Shown here: positions 20,630 through 30,351 of the stretch, one piece after another
Layout: every line of letters begins with the position of its first letter
Numbering within the stretch: the stretch's first letter is position 1
Assembly (NCBI RefSeq): GCF_013299185.1
Contig: NZ_JAAFKG010000016.1
Span: 53,289 to 117,288 of the forward strand
Origin: Microcoleus sp. bin48.metabat.b7b8b9.023
Lineage (GTDB): Bacteria; Cyanobacteriota; Cyanobacteriia; Cyanobacteriales; Microcoleaceae
DNA length: 64,000 nucleotides
Direction: 5' to 3'
Position numbers and translations under genes: made by a program
Notes under the pieces: generated by a model
What the model was told of the DNA's origin: nothing
What the model saw: the letters and a program-made list of their open reading frames with translations, nothing else
The model's database searches: none

Positions 20630-20757
20630 CTACTTCTTCCTTCATCCTTCATCCTTCTTCCTTCTTCCTTCTTCCTTCATCCTTCTTCCTTCATCCTTCT
20701 TCCTTCATCCTTCATCCTTCTTCCTTCATCCTTCATCCTTCTTCCTTCTTCCTTCAT
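20630..20757. repeat. Mixed heptamer repeat CTTCCTT/CATCCTT
   Basis: About 18 tandem heptamers mixing CTTCCTT and CATCCTT, just downstream of gltX. STRR-type low-complexity sequence; two overlapping open frames in it (Ser-Ser-Phe-Ile-Leu-His-Pro repeats) are artefacts. Confidence 0.9.
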
Positions 20758-20832
20758 TAAAAAACCCGACACTGACAACATATTTAAACTTGTCAGTATC
20801 AGGTACAAAATCAACAAATTACCAACAAAAAT

Positions 20833-23145
20833 TTAGGACTTTTTGCCAAAAACTTGTTCTTTCAAAGCTTGAATTTCTTGACCTAATTGTTGGCGGTTGG
20901 AAGAGCGCAGCAAATAGCGGTAGATAAACCAGGCTGTATATCCGATACCAATTAGCTCGAATGTGGGTGCTAGCAGGGGGATATCGTTTAGTTCGTCTAC
21001 AATGCCCAAAAGCACTTTCAAAGAAACAATCGAGGCTAAAATGACACCTACAACTGTCAAAGGACTTTTGTACTGCTCGTAAAAGCTGCCGATGTAAGCA
21101 GGAAACTCCGACAAAATTGAAATAATTTGTTCTTTGATCTGCTGTGTCTGATCTGGTGGTTCTTCGGTAATGATAACTTTTGTGCTACCGCTCGAACTGT
21201 CTGCTTCATTTTCAGCAGGAATTTCGGTGATGATAACTGTTGTTTCTGGTTCGTTTGATGAAGTCATTTCTCCACTCGCAATAGTTTTTTGCTGATTGGC
21301 GGCAGGTATTTCAACTGCTGCTGCGGCTGTTTCAACTGCCGAAATATCGACTGCTGAAACCTCCGTTCCGACTGTTGAAACAGCCGGTGTTTCGACTGCT
21401 GTAACTTCCGCTGCTGGTTCAAGAGTCGGCGTTTCGACTGCTGTAACTTCCGCTGCTGGTTCAAGAGTCGGCGTTTCGACTGCTGTAACTTCTGCTGCTG
21501 GTTCTACCAAAGGCGTTTCGACTGTTTCAAGAGTCCGTGTTTCGACTGCTGAAACCTCTGCTGCTGATAGCTCAACCGCCTGTGTTTCGACTGTTGAAAC
21601 CTCGACTGCTGGCTGTTCCCCCTCGGAAATTTCGGCGGGAGTTTCGGCTTTGGGTTGTTCTAGGCTAGGAGTTTCGGCCGCAACACCAACTGCCGGCAAA
21701 TTCAAGTTGCTAATGGCATCAAGCAAGCGGGTTTTAGCCGTCCCCCGCTGGTGAAGGATTACCCAAGATTCTATCAGGTCGGGGCCGTGCATTGCACCTG
21801 TCAGAGCGGCTCTGAGCGATCGCATAATCAGCCCTTTGTTAAGATTTTTCTCTTTACTGAGCTTTTTAGTGATTTTCTGAGCTTCTGCTGCTATTAGGGT
21901 GGGATGACTTTCCAGAGCTTCTTGAACTGCTTGTAAAGCCTGTGCAGCGCCTGATTGCTGCAACTGTGCGAGTGCTTCTTCTTCGTATTCCAAAGTTGGC
22001 AAGAAGAACAACTTGCACATACCGACAGCATCGGTTAAGCGAACGAGACTCGGGCCGATTAAAGCAGCTATTTGTTCGAGCCAAGGGCGATCGGCCTTAG
22101 AATCAAACTCATAACCGGCTTTCTGCCAATAAGGTATCAGCAAATCTGTCAATTGCGGCACAGGCATCTTGTGCAGGTATTGACCGTTAAGCCAGTTCAG
22201 TTTATCCCAATCAAATTTTGCACCGGCTTTGTTGACTCGATCGAATGTAAATACTGCCGCAGCTTCGGACAATGTAAATATTTCTTGCGTTGAATCCGGC
22301 GCCGTCCAACCCAGCAAAGTCATGTAATTGACTAAAGCTTCGGGGACGAAACCCATATCTTTGAAGTCAGAAATCGAGGTAACGCCGTCGCGTTTGGAAA
22401 GCTTTTGCCCTTGCGAGTTCAAAATCAGGGGCGTGTGGGCAAATTCTGGGATTGTCGCGCCCAAAGCTTCGTAAAGCAATATTTGTTTCGGAGTATTGCC
22501 GATGTGATCTTCACCGCGGATGACGTGGGTGATGGCCATGTCAATGTCATCGACAACTACGGCGAGGTTGTAAAGGGGCTGGCCGATGACGCCGCCGCTG
22601 GATGCCCGGGCGATTACCATGTCGCCGCCGAGGTCGCTACCTTTCCAGGTTACGGTGTCGCGCACCATGTCATTCCAGGAAATAGTGCGATCGTCCTCAA
22701 TAATAAACCGAATCACAGCTTGCCGCCCTTCGGCTTCAAAAGCTGCGCGCTGTTCCTCCGTCAGGTGGCGGTGGCGGTTGTCGTAGCGGGGGGCCTGTTT
22801 GTTGGCTTTTTGCGCTTCCCGCATCTCGTCAAGTTCTGCTGAGGTGGTGTAGCAGCGGTAAGCGAGTCCTTTGTCGAGAAGGGTTTGGACTGTTTGGCGG
22901 TAGATTTCCAGACGCTGGGACTGAAAACTCGGGCCTTCGTCCCAGTTCATACCCAGCCAGGTGAGTCCTTCGAGGATGTTGTCGGTGTATTCGCTTTTAG
23001 AACGTTCTACGTCTGTGTCTTCTACCCGCAGGATGAATGTTCCGCCTTGGTTGCGGGCAAACAGCCAGTTAAATACGGCGGTTCTGGCGGTACCGATGTG
23101 GAGGTTTCCGGTGGGACTGGGGGCTAGACGGACTCTGACGTTCAT
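20833..23145 (-). CDS. gltX: Glutamyl-tRNA synthetase with CAAD membrane domain
   Basis: A 770-residue GluRS; ordinary bacterial enzymes have about 480. Residues 1-480 are the complete synthetase: class I signature [10 protein letters not shown] (about 9-18), EDTDVERS, and the KMSKS-type loop GQKLSKRDG (near 255). Next is a long acidic, repetitive linker (about 490-680) with tandem [14 protein letters not shown] units. The C-terminus (about 690-770) has the cyanobacterial aminoacyl-tRNA synthetase appended domain (CAAD): two membrane helices ([20 protein letters not shown] and [18 protein letters not shown]) and a basic tail. CAAD is known to anchor some cyanobacterial synthetases to thylakoids. 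GluRS also supplies Glu-tRNA for tetrapyrrole synthesis, which gives a possible reason for membrane placement (inference). Confidence 0.96.
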   Translation of the reverse strand: MNVRVRLAPSPTGNLHIGTARTAVFNWLFARNQGGTFILRVEDTDVERSKSEYTDNILEGLTWLGMNWDEGPSFQSQRLEIYRQTVQTLLDKGLAYRCYTTSAELDEMREAQKANKQAPRYDNRHRHLTEEQRAAFEAEGRQAVIRFIIEDDRTISWNDMVRDTVTWKGSDLGGDMVIARASSGGVIGQPLYNLAVVVDDIDMAITHVIRGEDHIGNTPKQILLYEALGATIPEFAHTPLILNSQGQKLSKRDGVTSISDFKDMGFVPEALVNYMTLLGWTAPDSTQEIFTLSEAAAVFTFDRVNKAGAKFDWDKLNWLNGQYLHKMPVPQLTDLLIPYWQKAGYEFDSKADRPWLEQIAALIGPSLVRLTDAVGMCKLFFLPTLEYEEEALAQLQQSGAAQALQAVQEALESHPTLIAAEAQKITKKLSKEKNLNKGLIMRSLRAALTGAMHGPDLIESWVILHQRGTAKTRLLDAISNLNLPAVGVAAETPSLEQPKAETPAEISEGEQPAVEVSTVETQAVELSAAEVSAVETRTLETVETPLVEPAAEVTAVETPTLEPAAEVTAVETPTLEPAAEVTAVETPAVSTVGTEVSAVDISAVETAAAAVEIPAANQQKTIASGEMTSSNEPETTVIITEIPAENEADSSSGSTKVIITEEPPDQTQQIKEQIISILSEFPAYIGSFYEQYKSPLTVVGVILASIVSLKVLLGIVDELNDIPLLAPTFELIGIGYTAWFIYRYLLRSSNRQQLGQEIQALKEQVFGKKS
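21390..21530. repeat. In-gene 45-bp tandem repeats of the GluRS linker
   Basis: Near-identical units (GTTTCGACTGCTGTAACTTC CGCTGCTGGTTCAAGAGTCGG on the plus strand) encode three [18 protein letters not shown] copies. Such repeats change copy number by slippage, so linker length probably varies among strains. Confidence 0.8.
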
Positions 23146-23567
23146 TTATCTTTTTGCTTTGAGATTGGGGGCAATTTACTGGTTGGGGGATTTGCTGTGG
23201 CTGTGACTACAAATTTTATTATATTTTGTTGCCGATGTGAAATTTGCGATTGCCGCTGCTTTGCCTCAAATAGTTTAATAATAAGGCATCGAGCGTTCTG
23301 GCTACACTTTCCGGCAAGGCAGCAGATGGAATAATGATACTAGCATTAGGGGCTGTCATTCCTTAATTAACCTTTTGGACTATTTTTCAAGGCAGGAGTA
23401 ACTGCCCGCCGACTGGCAATGCGGGCCCAGTATTCGTCTATACTGAAGAGGATGCTATGAGATAGTTCAATCGCGATCGGTCTATTCACTTAAAAATTCC
23501 TGTAATATTTTCGATTTAGCCTTGCCAGTCTTTTCGACATCATCGGTTTTCTTAGCATAAAAAAGAG
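23146..23567. other. Intergenic interval between gltX and kinase gene
   Basis: About 420 bp between divergent genes. On the minus strand I can read short frames (ending ILQEFLSE, and IELSHSILFSIDEYWARIAS...NSPKG) whose stop and start overlap (GTGAATAG). They lack family matches and may be remnants of a small two-gene cassette; I do not call them genes. Confidence 0.35.
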
Positions 23568-25082
23568 ATGAATGCAACTGTTCTACGAGACCGTTATCAC
23601 ATTGTTAAACCTCTGAGTGCTGGGGGGTTTGGGCAGACCTTTTTAGCGGAAGATTGGGATTTGCCGAGTCACCAGATATGTGTGGTAAAACGCTTTCAGC
23701 CTCAGTCTAATGAACCGTTTGTTTTACAACAAGGTGCGCGGTTATTTAATCAAGAGGCAGAAATTTTACACCGCTTGGGAAATCACGATCGCATTCCGCG
23801 TTTATTAGCGCATTTTGAGGAAAATCAAGAATTTTACATGGTTGAGGAGTTTATTGAGGGGGATGTGTTAAGTAATGAGTTGACTCGCGGGATGCAGAAG
23901 GGCGAAGATCAGGTAATTTCGCTGTTGCAGGACATTTTAGAAGTTTTGGCGTTTGTTCACGGTCAGGGTGTAATTCACCGGGATATCAAGCCGGCTAATT
24001 TGATTCGGCGTCAGTCGGATGGAAAAATTGTTTTAATTGATTTTGGGGCTGTTAAAGAAATTGGGTGTTTGTCTGTGAATATGCAGGGTCAACTTACGCC
24101 TACAATTGCGATCGGCACTCACGGTTATATTCCAGATGAACAGGCTAATGGGAAACCACGTTTTAGTAGTGATGTTTATGCGGTGGGGGTAATTGCGATT
24201 CAGGCGTTGACGGGTTTAAATCCCGAACCGAATTTTGGGGGGTTTCCTGAAGATGCGGTAACGGGGGAGTTTCAGTGGCGGGATGCCGTGTCCGTGAGTG
24301 GCGAATTGGCAGATGTTATTGATAAGATGGTGCGTAAGGATTGCCGACAGCGTTATGCTTCTGCGGTGGAAGTTTTGCAGGGTTTAGATGTTTTTTTGTC
24401 GAATACAAAAAGTAAAACTTTGATTTCAGCAGCACCTATTTTAGCATCAACTCAAGTTTCTCAACCCCCTGTTTCTTTTATGTCTATTTTATCTTGGTTT
24501 CGCTCTCGGAAAGAGACCACTGCGCTTGCAATCGCACTCACTGCGGTAATCATTGCACCGTTTAATGAAGACTGTCGTAAGTTTTTTGTTAAATTTATGT
24601 TTAGCTATTCATATTATGAGGATGAAAAAATCAAGATCAAGTATCCTGCTGAATGGCAGCCATCAACTTCTGTCACTGGAATAACTCCTGATAGGATAGT
24701 CTTCAAGTCGCCTAAAGATAATGGATTTCAAGAAATTGTGACTGTTTATTCTGAAAAATTATCTCCCCAGATGTCGTCGTCTCAAGACTATTATGAAAAA
24801 ATATTGAAGCCGGAAATCAATAAACAAGTTAGCAAAGATCTACTCCCAAACACTCCACAAAAAACAAACTTGGCAAACAACTATCCAGCACAAATGCTTG
24901 TTTTTATTACAAAACAAAAAGACTCGGCTGGAAAAAACGTTGTCCCAATAAAGCATAAATTCATTTGGACTGTGAAGAATAATCAAGCCTATATTCTGAC
25001 CTATAAAGGTGAAGATAGCAATTTTTTAGAAGATGAACAAAAAGTTATTGAACCCATGAAACAATCTTTTGAAATTCGTTAA
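23568..25082 (+). CDS. Membrane-anchored Ser/Thr protein kinase with PsbP-like extracytoplasmic domain
   Basis: A 504-residue eukaryotic-type kinase: Gly loop LSAGGFGQTF (about 17-26), VVKRF Lys, catalytic loop VIHRDIKPANLI (about 138-149), LIDFGAVKEIG (about 158-168), and IGTHGYIPDEQANGK in the activation segment. A single hydrophobic segment (about 315-335, ALAIALTAVIIAPF) follows a 40-residue linker. The outer domain (about 350-504) includes IKIKYPAEWQ...TPDRIVFKSPKDN and WTVKNNQAYILTYKGEDSNF, features of PsbP/DUF1795-type domains found behind cyanobacterial kinases. The domain probably senses an extracytoplasmic or lumenal signal. It converges with the trypsin/TPR gene, only 10 bp separating the stops. 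Confidence 0.9.
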   Translation: MNATVLRDRYHIVKPLSAGGFGQTFLAEDWDLPSHQICVVKRFQPQSNEPFVLQQGARLFNQEAEILHRLGNHDRIPRLLAHFEENQEFYMVEEFIEGDVLSNELTRGMQKGEDQVISLLQDILEVLAFVHGQGVIHRDIKPANLIRRQSDGKIVLIDFGAVKEIGCLSVNMQGQLTPTIAIGTHGYIPDEQANGKPRFSSDVYAVGVIAIQALTGLNPEPNFGGFPEDAVTGEFQWRDAVSVSGELADVIDKMVRKDCRQRYASAVEVLQGLDVFLSNTKSKTLISAAPILASTQVSQPPVSFMSILSWFRSRKETTALAIALTAVIIAPFNEDCRKFFVKFMFSYSYYEDEKIKIKYPAEWQPSTSVTGITPDRIVFKSPKDNGFQEIVTVYSEKLSPQMSSSQDYYEKILKPEINKQVSKDLLPNTPQKTNLANNYPAQMLVFITKQKDSAGKNVVPIKHKFIWTVKNNQAYILTYKGEDSNFLEDEQKVIEPMKQSFEIR

Positions 25083-25092
25083 TTTCCAAAAC

Positions 25093-27753
25093 TCACTCAG
25101 TATTTTTTTGAAGCCTTTTTAGGTTATTTTTGGGTTCTTCGCAGCTTAAGGTTCCCTTGCCACAATGTTCTGATGATTTTTGGAAATCAGCAATGGCTAT
25201 ATCTATATCCTTCATATTTTCATGAGCAAGCCCCCTACTGTTGTAAGCGTAGGCATTTTTAGGATCTAATTTAATCGCTGCATCGTAATTTTCAACAGCT
25301 TTTTCATTCTTGTCTTGTTCCTTATAGACATTCCCGATATACACATAGATATCAGCATTTTTACCATCTAGCTTAAGAGCTTCATTGTAATTATCAAGAG
25401 CTTTTTTATAATTTTGCTTTTGATTATAATATATATACCCCAGAATTATATGAGTATTGGAATCCTTATAGCCTAACTTAATTGCTTTATTATAATTTTC
25501 AAGAGCTTTATCGTAGTCCTTTTTGCCGTCACCATAATATATATCCCCAATTTTGCGGTAAACCCTAGCATTTTTATAACCTAATTCAATGGCTTTATTA
25601 TAATTTTTAAGAGCTTTGTCATAGTCTTTATTATTATCATATACATAACCCTTACTGCTATAGGCAATGGCATAATCAGGTTTTAATTTAGTTGCCTCAT
25701 TGTAATCTTTAAGAGCGTTATCATTCTCTCCTGTGTCAGAATATACAACTCCCCTGTTGTGGTAAGTATAGGGATGTGGCCGAAGTTTTATAGATGCAGT
25801 ATAAGCGTCGATGGCTTCTGGATAACGTTTTAATTCGTGCAGAACAACACCTTTCCACAAGTACAAAACAAAATCTTCTTCCTTTTGTTTTTCTGCTTCT
25901 TCAATGGCTTTTTCGTAAGCATTCAAGGCATCTTTGTACTCTCGTAAACTATAATGTGCATCTCCTTTTTGACGCCAAGCTGCATAAAAATCTGGCTTGT
26001 ATTCAACTGTGTTACTAAAACATCTAACAGCTTCCCTATAATTATCTTGAGCCCTTGCCGCCAATCCCCCTGCATACCAAGCAAGATAGGAATTAGGATT
26101 AATACGAAGGACTGTGTTGAAAGCATCAATCGCATCCGAATAGTTGCCGAAGCGCCATGATTGATTACCATAGTTTATCCAATCTTCCTCCTGGGCCTCG
26201 CTTGATGGCTTTTTTATAGTTCGTGACATCTGGAGAATATTGGTAAGTTCTTTTGTTGTAGGAAATTCAGGTGTAGACGTTTCTACTGCCAACCCTTCCT
26301 GAACCCCTAAGTTATTTATCAAACTTAAAATTGTTTTACTTGGTATCCCTAAACTATAACCTATATTAACGCCATCTTGTGTTTCGGTTTTTCCATGAAT
26401 GCCTATAACTCGTCCTTGAGTATCAAAAACAGGGCCTCCACTCATCCCTCCTTGCGTCATATTGGTGTAAGTCAGTTCATAGCCATCTTGCAAAGAAAAA
26501 GCATCTTTTGCATCGTATATCCGAGTTGTTTCGGGAGACAAAAACCAGCCAGCAGTCAGGAGAGAACTGGGTTTTATATAGTTTTTAGATACAGGCCAAC
26601 CAAAGACGAAAATGTAATTTTTATTTTTTAATTCATAATTTCCCAGAGTGGCGACTGAATAGTTGATTTCGCTAGTAAATGAGACGACTGCAATATCTAA
26701 ACCTTCTAATTTTTTCTCGGTTCCGGACTTGATCGTATATCGTTGGTTATCTGGAGCAATAATGGTATAATCCTGTTCAGTTTTTGTGAGAACATGAGCA
26801 GCGGTAAGGACGTAGTAGGTATATTTGTTTTCCTTTTCGGTTTTATTCTTGGCAATAATCACACCTGAACCACCCCCAACTTTTCGTTCGATTCGCACTG
26901 TAATTTGTTTTGCTTTTGTCTCAATCTCACTGGGTAAACCTGTTAGAGTTTGTGAAGGTGGGTTGACGAATTGCGAAGCAGTTTGTGCTAAAATTTCTAC
27001 AGGCACTCCCCAACTCAAACGAAGCATTTTTTCGCGTTCTTTTTCGTTAGGGCGAGTTCCATCTTGAAACACAAATGGATCACCAAAAGGAGGATGAGAG
27101 TGTCTGCCATTTAAGCCAATTAACTCTCCCAAATGGTTCACAATAGGGCCGCCGCTCATTCCTTTTTGGATAGCATTGGTATAGCCAATTCGGTAGCCAT
27201 TTTTAAAGTTTTTAGGTGGAAAAAGCTCTATAGTACCCGTTGTAAAATTCACTTTTTTATCGTCATCAAAAGGAAAACCTGTAGCATAAACTTTTTCACC
27301 AGTATTCACATACTTGCTTTGATTAATATTTTTTAAATCAGGAAAATTTGCCGTCTCATAGTTTGCATCAGAGAAAAACTCTAATAACACCAAATCATTA
27401 TTGTCACTAAATTTAACACTTTCAACAACTGAGCCGGAGTAAGTTTTTTTGTCTGGGGTTTCGATCCGATAAGGTGCTTCATCTTCACCAAGAATGTGAG
27501 CATTTGTCAATACGGTGTAACGAGAACCATCTTTACGAATCAAGGTTCCTGAACCTCCGCCGGATTTATTTGTAGTCACGCGCACGGTGATCGATTCAGA
27601 GAGTTCTTTTAATTCTGCTTCCGGTAATTTTGCAATTCCAGTTGACTGGAATTGCTGTACAAAACTATTAATTCGTTCGCAGCCAGACAGAACGGGTGAA
27701 ATGAGCAAAAAACCGCTCAGACAAGTCAGGATAAAAAGATGTCGGTTTTTCAT
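25093..27753 (-). CDS. Lipoprotein with two trypsin-like protease domains and TPR repeats
   Basis: About 886 residues from the chosen start MKNRHLFILTCLSGFLLISP; its lipobox LSGC at about 24 supports this start over the upstream ATG at 27804. Protease domain 1 (about 50-255) has TNAHIL, NNDLVLLEF and KGMSGGPIVNHLGE; domain 2 (about 280-480) has LTAAHVL, GLDIAVVSF and QGGMSGGPVFDTQG, so both His-Asp-Ser triads look complete. Domain 3 (about 530-870) is a run of at least nine TPR units (YDKALKNYNKAIELGYKN type), several close copies. It is probably an envelope protease that recognises partners through TPR. It lies downstream of the COP23 lipoprotein on the same strand (about 108 bp gap), so the two are a likely functional pair. 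Confidence 0.9.
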   Translation of the reverse strand: MKNRHLFILTCLSGFLLISPVLSGCERINSFVQQFQSTGIAKLPEAELKELSESITVRVTTNKSGGGSGTLIRKDGSRYTVLTNAHILGEDEAPYRIETPDKKTYSGSVVESVKFSDNNDLVLLEFFSDANYETANFPDLKNINQSKYVNTGEKVYATGFPFDDDKKVNFTTGTIELFPPKNFKNGYRIGYTNAIQKGMSGGPIVNHLGELIGLNGRHSHPPFGDPFVFQDGTRPNEKEREKMLRLSWGVPVEILAQTASQFVNPPSQTLTGLPSEIETKAKQITVRIERKVGGGSGVIIAKNKTEKENKYTYYVLTAAHVLTKTEQDYTIIAPDNQRYTIKSGTEKKLEGLDIAVVSFTSEINYSVATLGNYELKNKNYIFVFGWPVSKNYIKPSSLLTAGWFLSPETTRIYDAKDAFSLQDGYELTYTNMTQGGMSGGPVFDTQGRVIGIHGKTETQDGVNIGYSLGIPSKTILSLINNLGVQEGLAVETSTPEFPTTKELTNILQMSRTIKKPSSEAQEEDWINYGNQSWRFGNYSDAIDAFNTVLRINPNSYLAWYAGGLAARAQDNYREAVRCFSNTVEYKPDFYAAWRQKGDAHYSLREYKDALNAYEKAIEEAEKQKEEDFVLYLWKGVVLHELKRYPEAIDAYTASIKLRPHPYTYHNRGVVYSDTGENDNALKDYNEATKLKPDYAIAYSSKGYVYDNNKDYDKALKNYNKAIELGYKNARVYRKIGDIYYGDGKKDYDKALENYNKAIKLGYKDSNTHIILGYIYYNQKQNYKKALDNYNEALKLDGKNADIYVYIGNVYKEQDKNEKAVENYDAAIKLDPKNAYAYNSRGLAHENMKDIDIAIADFQKSSEHCGKGTLSCEEPKNNLKRLQKNTE

Positions 27754-27861
27754 TTTTATATTTTTTGTGTTTACTGAAGGTGGGAAAGGAGGGCGGGAAA
27801 ACACCAGCCCTCTAATTTACTATTAGTTTTGAAATGGTAACAAAGCTTGTTTAGAAAGTTT

Positions 27862-28347
27862 TTACGGGTTGCGAAGTTCTGTGATAGCAAGGTAAGGTTT
27901 ACCACCGCTTTGTTCAAGTGGCTTACTTGCATTAGGCTGTAATTTACGAAGTACGCTCTCTACGGTATCTGGCGGTGTTACGTCAAATAGTTTCAGATTA
28001 CAAGTTCCGTTTTCTTTGTCAGAAATACAAATCACTGACTGCTTGTTTTGCTTTTCTGATATAAGATATCGAAGACCTCCGTTACTTGCTGCTTGTTGAA
28101 ATCTGAGAGATACCTGTTGACAGCGTGTTTCAGGGTCATATCCGGCTGCTGTAAAAATTTCTGATTTCCAGCGAATCACAGGCTGGGTCTCTTGAGAAGT
28201 CTCAACAAACGTAGTGGGAATACCATTTTTGTCCTTCTCACAGAAAAACCTTCCTTGATCCACCGGGAGTATCCTCCGATCGCAGCCACTCATCATCCCT
28301 ACCAACAGACAACCAACCAAACATCCTGGGAAAAATCGTTTTTTCAT
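27862..28347 (-). CDS. COP23-domain lipoprotein
   Basis: A 161-residue protein with a signal peptide and lipobox (FFPGCLVGCLLVGMMSGC, Cys about 22) followed by a COP23-type domain: RFFCEKDKNGIPTTFV, PVIRWKSEIFTAAGYDPETR and CQQVSLRFQQA, with ICISDKENGTCNL toward the end. COP23 was described as a circadian-oscillating membrane-associated protein of a unicellular cyanobacterium; its activity is unknown. Four Cys outside the lipobox (FFC, RC, VIC, TCNL) could form disulfides, consistent with an extracytoplasmic location. It is upstream of the double-trypsin/TPR lipoprotein, a pairing that suggests a shared envelope role (inference). Confidence 0.85.
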   Translation of the reverse strand: MKKRFFPGCLVGCLLVGMMSGCDRRILPVDQGRFFCEKDKNGIPTTFVETSQETQPVIRWKSEIFTAAGYDPETRCQQVSLRFQQAASNGGLRYLISEKQNKQSVICISDKENGTCNLKLFDVTPPDTVESVLRKLQPNASKPLEQSGGKPYLAITELRNP

Positions 28348-28460
28348 TTAGAACTTCATCGGCATGGAGAGGAACAAATTATTTTCTCTGACCTTACGCT
28401 TATAATAGCAGAGCTATCAGGTCGATCGCTGGTGTCAACAAAAATTTAATAACACAGGAC

Positions 28461-28548
28461 TTACGCACAGCGGTCAAAAAGCCGGTTTCTGAGTCAACAT
28501 CTTGAGAAAAAACTAAGATTTTTGGAAGAAAACGGGTTTTTTGCGTAA
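28461..28548. repeat. Foldback repeat with TTACGCA ends
   Basis: Inverted ends TTACGCA / TGCGTAA and inner AAGCCGGTTTC / GAAAACGGGTTTTTT. Related AACCGGGTTTTT palindromes are at 34799-34863 and 38786-38849. The 28348-28649 interval otherwise appears non-coding. Confidence 0.65.
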
Positions 28549-28649
28549 TTCTTATACAAGATGACCACTAACAGCAGATAGCACAATTCGAGTTGACTCT
28601 TGTAAAATACTGATGCGAGTCTGTTGTTCCTCGCGATCGCCTTTTACCC

Positions 28650-29129
28650 ATGTCTACTGCACAAACTGAATTTCCCGAATCTTTAGAAATTAAGCCATCT
28701 TGGCAGATTGAGCTTTTGTACGACGGTGAATGTCCGCTGTGCGTGCGGGAGGTCAATTTCTTGAAAAAGCGGGACGCGGGCCGAGGTTTGGTGTCGTTTG
28801 TGGATATTGCCGAAGATGACTACAACCCCCAAGCCCACGGCGGAATCGACTACGAAACGGCGATGGGCCGGATTCACGCGGTGTTACCCGACGGTACGGC
28901 AATTAAAAATGTTGAGGTTTTTCGCCGGATTTATGAGATTTTGGGAATGGGCTGGATTTATGCGGTGACTAAATTGCCGATTATTGGGTCGATCGCAAAT
29001 TGGCTGTACGGAATTTGGGCCGATTGGCGGCTGCCTTTGACGGGAAGACCTAATTTAGCTACTGTGATGAGCGATCGAACTGCACGGATCGAGTGCGAAA
29101 CAGAAGGCCGCTGTCGGGTTGACAGTTGA
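28650..29129 (+). CDS. DCC family (DUF393) thiol-disulfide protein
   Basis: A 159-residue protein of the DCC/DUF393 thioredoxin-like family. The hallmark D-G-x-C-P-x-C motif is in LLYDGECPLCVREVNFLKKR (about 24-43), with the two redox Cys at the start of the first helix. Later conserved blocks include GRIHAVLPDGT and EVFRRIYEILGMGWIYAV near an interface helix, and the family-typical IWADWRLPLTGRP. The role is probably thiol-disulfide exchange, possibly near a membrane because of the hydrophobic stretch IYAVTKLPIIGSIANWLYGIW. Followed by a short TTGACAG tandem repeat. Confidence 0.87.
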   Translation: MSTAQTEFPESLEIKPSWQIELLYDGECPLCVREVNFLKKRDAGRGLVSFVDIAEDDYNPQAHGGIDYETAMGRIHAVLPDGTAIKNVEVFRRIYEILGMGWIYAVTKLPIIGSIANWLYGIWADWRLPLTGRPNLATVMSDRTARIECETEGRCRVDS

Positions 29130-29142
29130 CAGTTGACAGTTG
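29118..29142. repeat. Short TTGACAG tandem repeat
   Basis: About three and a half copies of the heptamer TTGACAG overlapping the DCC stop codon. The same heptamer, inverted (TCAACTG-type), occurs at 52457-52491. Confidence 0.8.
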
Positions 29143-29211
29143 CATCGAATCTGGTCAATCCAAAAAAGATCGAACTAATCTCAAGATAAATTAATAAAGC
29201 AGCATAAAAAT

Positions 29212-29421
29212 ATGGAAGATGCAGGATATACAGTCTTCATGGGCTTCGGATTGCTCTGGGTACTGATGGGAATTGTGGCTGTGATTACCCTCTTCAAGTC
29301 CGACGGCCAAAAACTGCGGTTTGGTAAATGGGGACTGTTAGTTGCGATTCCGATCCTAGTGCCGATCGCCCTGGTTTTAAGCTATCAGATATTCCGGCCG
29401 TTTATTATTCAGCACCTTTGA
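29212..29421 (+). CDS. Small two-helix membrane protein
   Basis: A 69-residue protein consisting mainly of two membrane segments (FMGFGLLWVLMGIVAVITLF and WGLLVAIPILVPIALVLSYQ) joined by a short charged loop KSDGQKLRFGK. No known family recognised. Its start (ATG after AGCATAAAAAT) and clean separation from neighbours support it being a real gene. Downstream of the DCC gene by 82 bp on the same strand, so possibly cotranscribed. Confidence 0.65.
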   Translation: MEDAGYTVFMGFGLLWVLMGIVAVITLFKSDGQKLRFGKWGLLVAIPILVPIALVLSYQIFRPFIIQHL

Positions 29422-29479
29422 GCGCTGCTGGGAGTCGATCGTCCGCCGGAGAAAAGAGTTAGTTAAATTAAGTTAAACA

Positions 29480-30142
29480 TTATTGCTGATTTTCGGGCGA
29501 TCGCAACTGCTCCCTCACCCATTGACGCAAAGACCGAATTATGGCATTGTCATCTTGAGTTTCTGCCATCTGCAAGAATTGATTGAGCATTGCTACAGAA
29601 AGGATGGGAAATGTCGGACTGCGATCGCAGGTAATATATTCCCGATTTTGCAATTGATAAATTTGGACAGTTTGTCCCCGATACCGCCAAACTTCAGGAA
29701 TTTCTAACTGCTTGTAAACTATAAATCGATTAGAAGAAGGACTGCTAATATCAACTTCAATTACTAAGTCTGGGGGAGGATCGGTTGAGATGTCAAGTCT
29801 TTTCCCTAGAATGCGATCGACATTTTGGATATAAAAACATGAATCTGGTTCTGCACCTTGTGCTAAATCTTCACGATTGAGAGTCGTCGAACCAAATCCC
29901 TTAATCTTCAAGTCCAACTCTTCAGTCAAAGCTGTAACAATCCGTTTCAGCAAACAGTTAACTGTTTCATGCAAATCTGAGGGCATGATAATTTCTAACA
30001 CTCCTTGAGAATAAGAAAACCGCGAGGCTCTCTTGTCTCCGGCTTCTGCTAACAAGCTTTCGTAAGTCTGCCAACTGATGTTAGATAATACCACCCGTTG
30101 CGTAGTTTTTTCTGGGGAGGGGTTAATGAGGGTAACTGTCAA
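29480..30142 (-). CDS. Uma2 family PD-(D/E)XK nuclease-like protein
   Basis: A 220-residue Uma2 (DUF820) protein. Typical blocks are RVVLSNISWQTYESLLAEAG, FSYSQGVLEIIMPSDLHE (about 43-60), AEPDSCFYI (conserved Asp, about 97-105), PPDLVIEVDISSPSSN (catalytic Asp/Glu, about 123-138) and YKQLEIPEVWRYRGQTVQIY. The expected Lys-containing SSPS...K arrangement is partly replaced (RFIVYKQ), but the core looks intact. These proteins are hugely expanded in cyanobacteria; function is unproven, with a nuclease fold predicted. Convergent with the small membrane protein. Confidence 0.9.
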   Translation of the reverse strand: MTVTLINPSPEKTTQRVVLSNISWQTYESLLAEAGDKRASRFSYSQGVLEIIMPSDLHETVNCLLKRIVTALTEELDLKIKGFGSTTLNREDLAQGAEPDSCFYIQNVDRILGKRLDISTDPPPDLVIEVDISSPSSNRFIVYKQLEIPEVWRYRGQTVQIYQLQNREYITCDRSPTFPILSVAMLNQFLQMAETQDDNAIIRSLRQWVREQLRSPENQQ

Positions 30143-30220
30143 AATTCCCTCCTCCTTACTTAATTCATAAAATACTAAAGCCCTAAAATTTTTATTTTAG
30201 AAAGTCTACTTTCGAGGGAA

Positions 30221-30294
30221 CGGGACAGACGGGGCTCGAACCCGCAACTTCCGCCGTGACAGGGCGGTGCTCTAACCAATTGAACTACTGTCCC
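30221..30294 (-). tRNA. tRNA-Asp (GTC)
   Basis: A 74-nt cloverleaf on the minus strand: acceptor GGGACAG pairing with CTGTCCC, D arm with TTGGTTAGAGC, anticodon loop CTGTCAC giving anticodon GTC, T loop GGTTCGAGCC and discriminator G, as expected for aspartate. The CCA end is not encoded. It lies between the Uma2 gene and an esterase-like gene. Confidence 0.96.
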
Positions 30295-30351
30295 TCGTGT
30301 TTGCCTTTGTTTGAGGCACAATTTCTATTATGCAGATAACTGCACCGTTTG

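Noticed and set aside
20542..20836. Ser/Phe/His/Pro repeat proteins
   Set aside because: Translations of the CTTCCTT/CATCCTT heptamer array.
23146..23567. Small minus-strand frames upstream of the kinase
   Set aside because: They show an overlapping stop/start but no recognisable protein family, and are very short.
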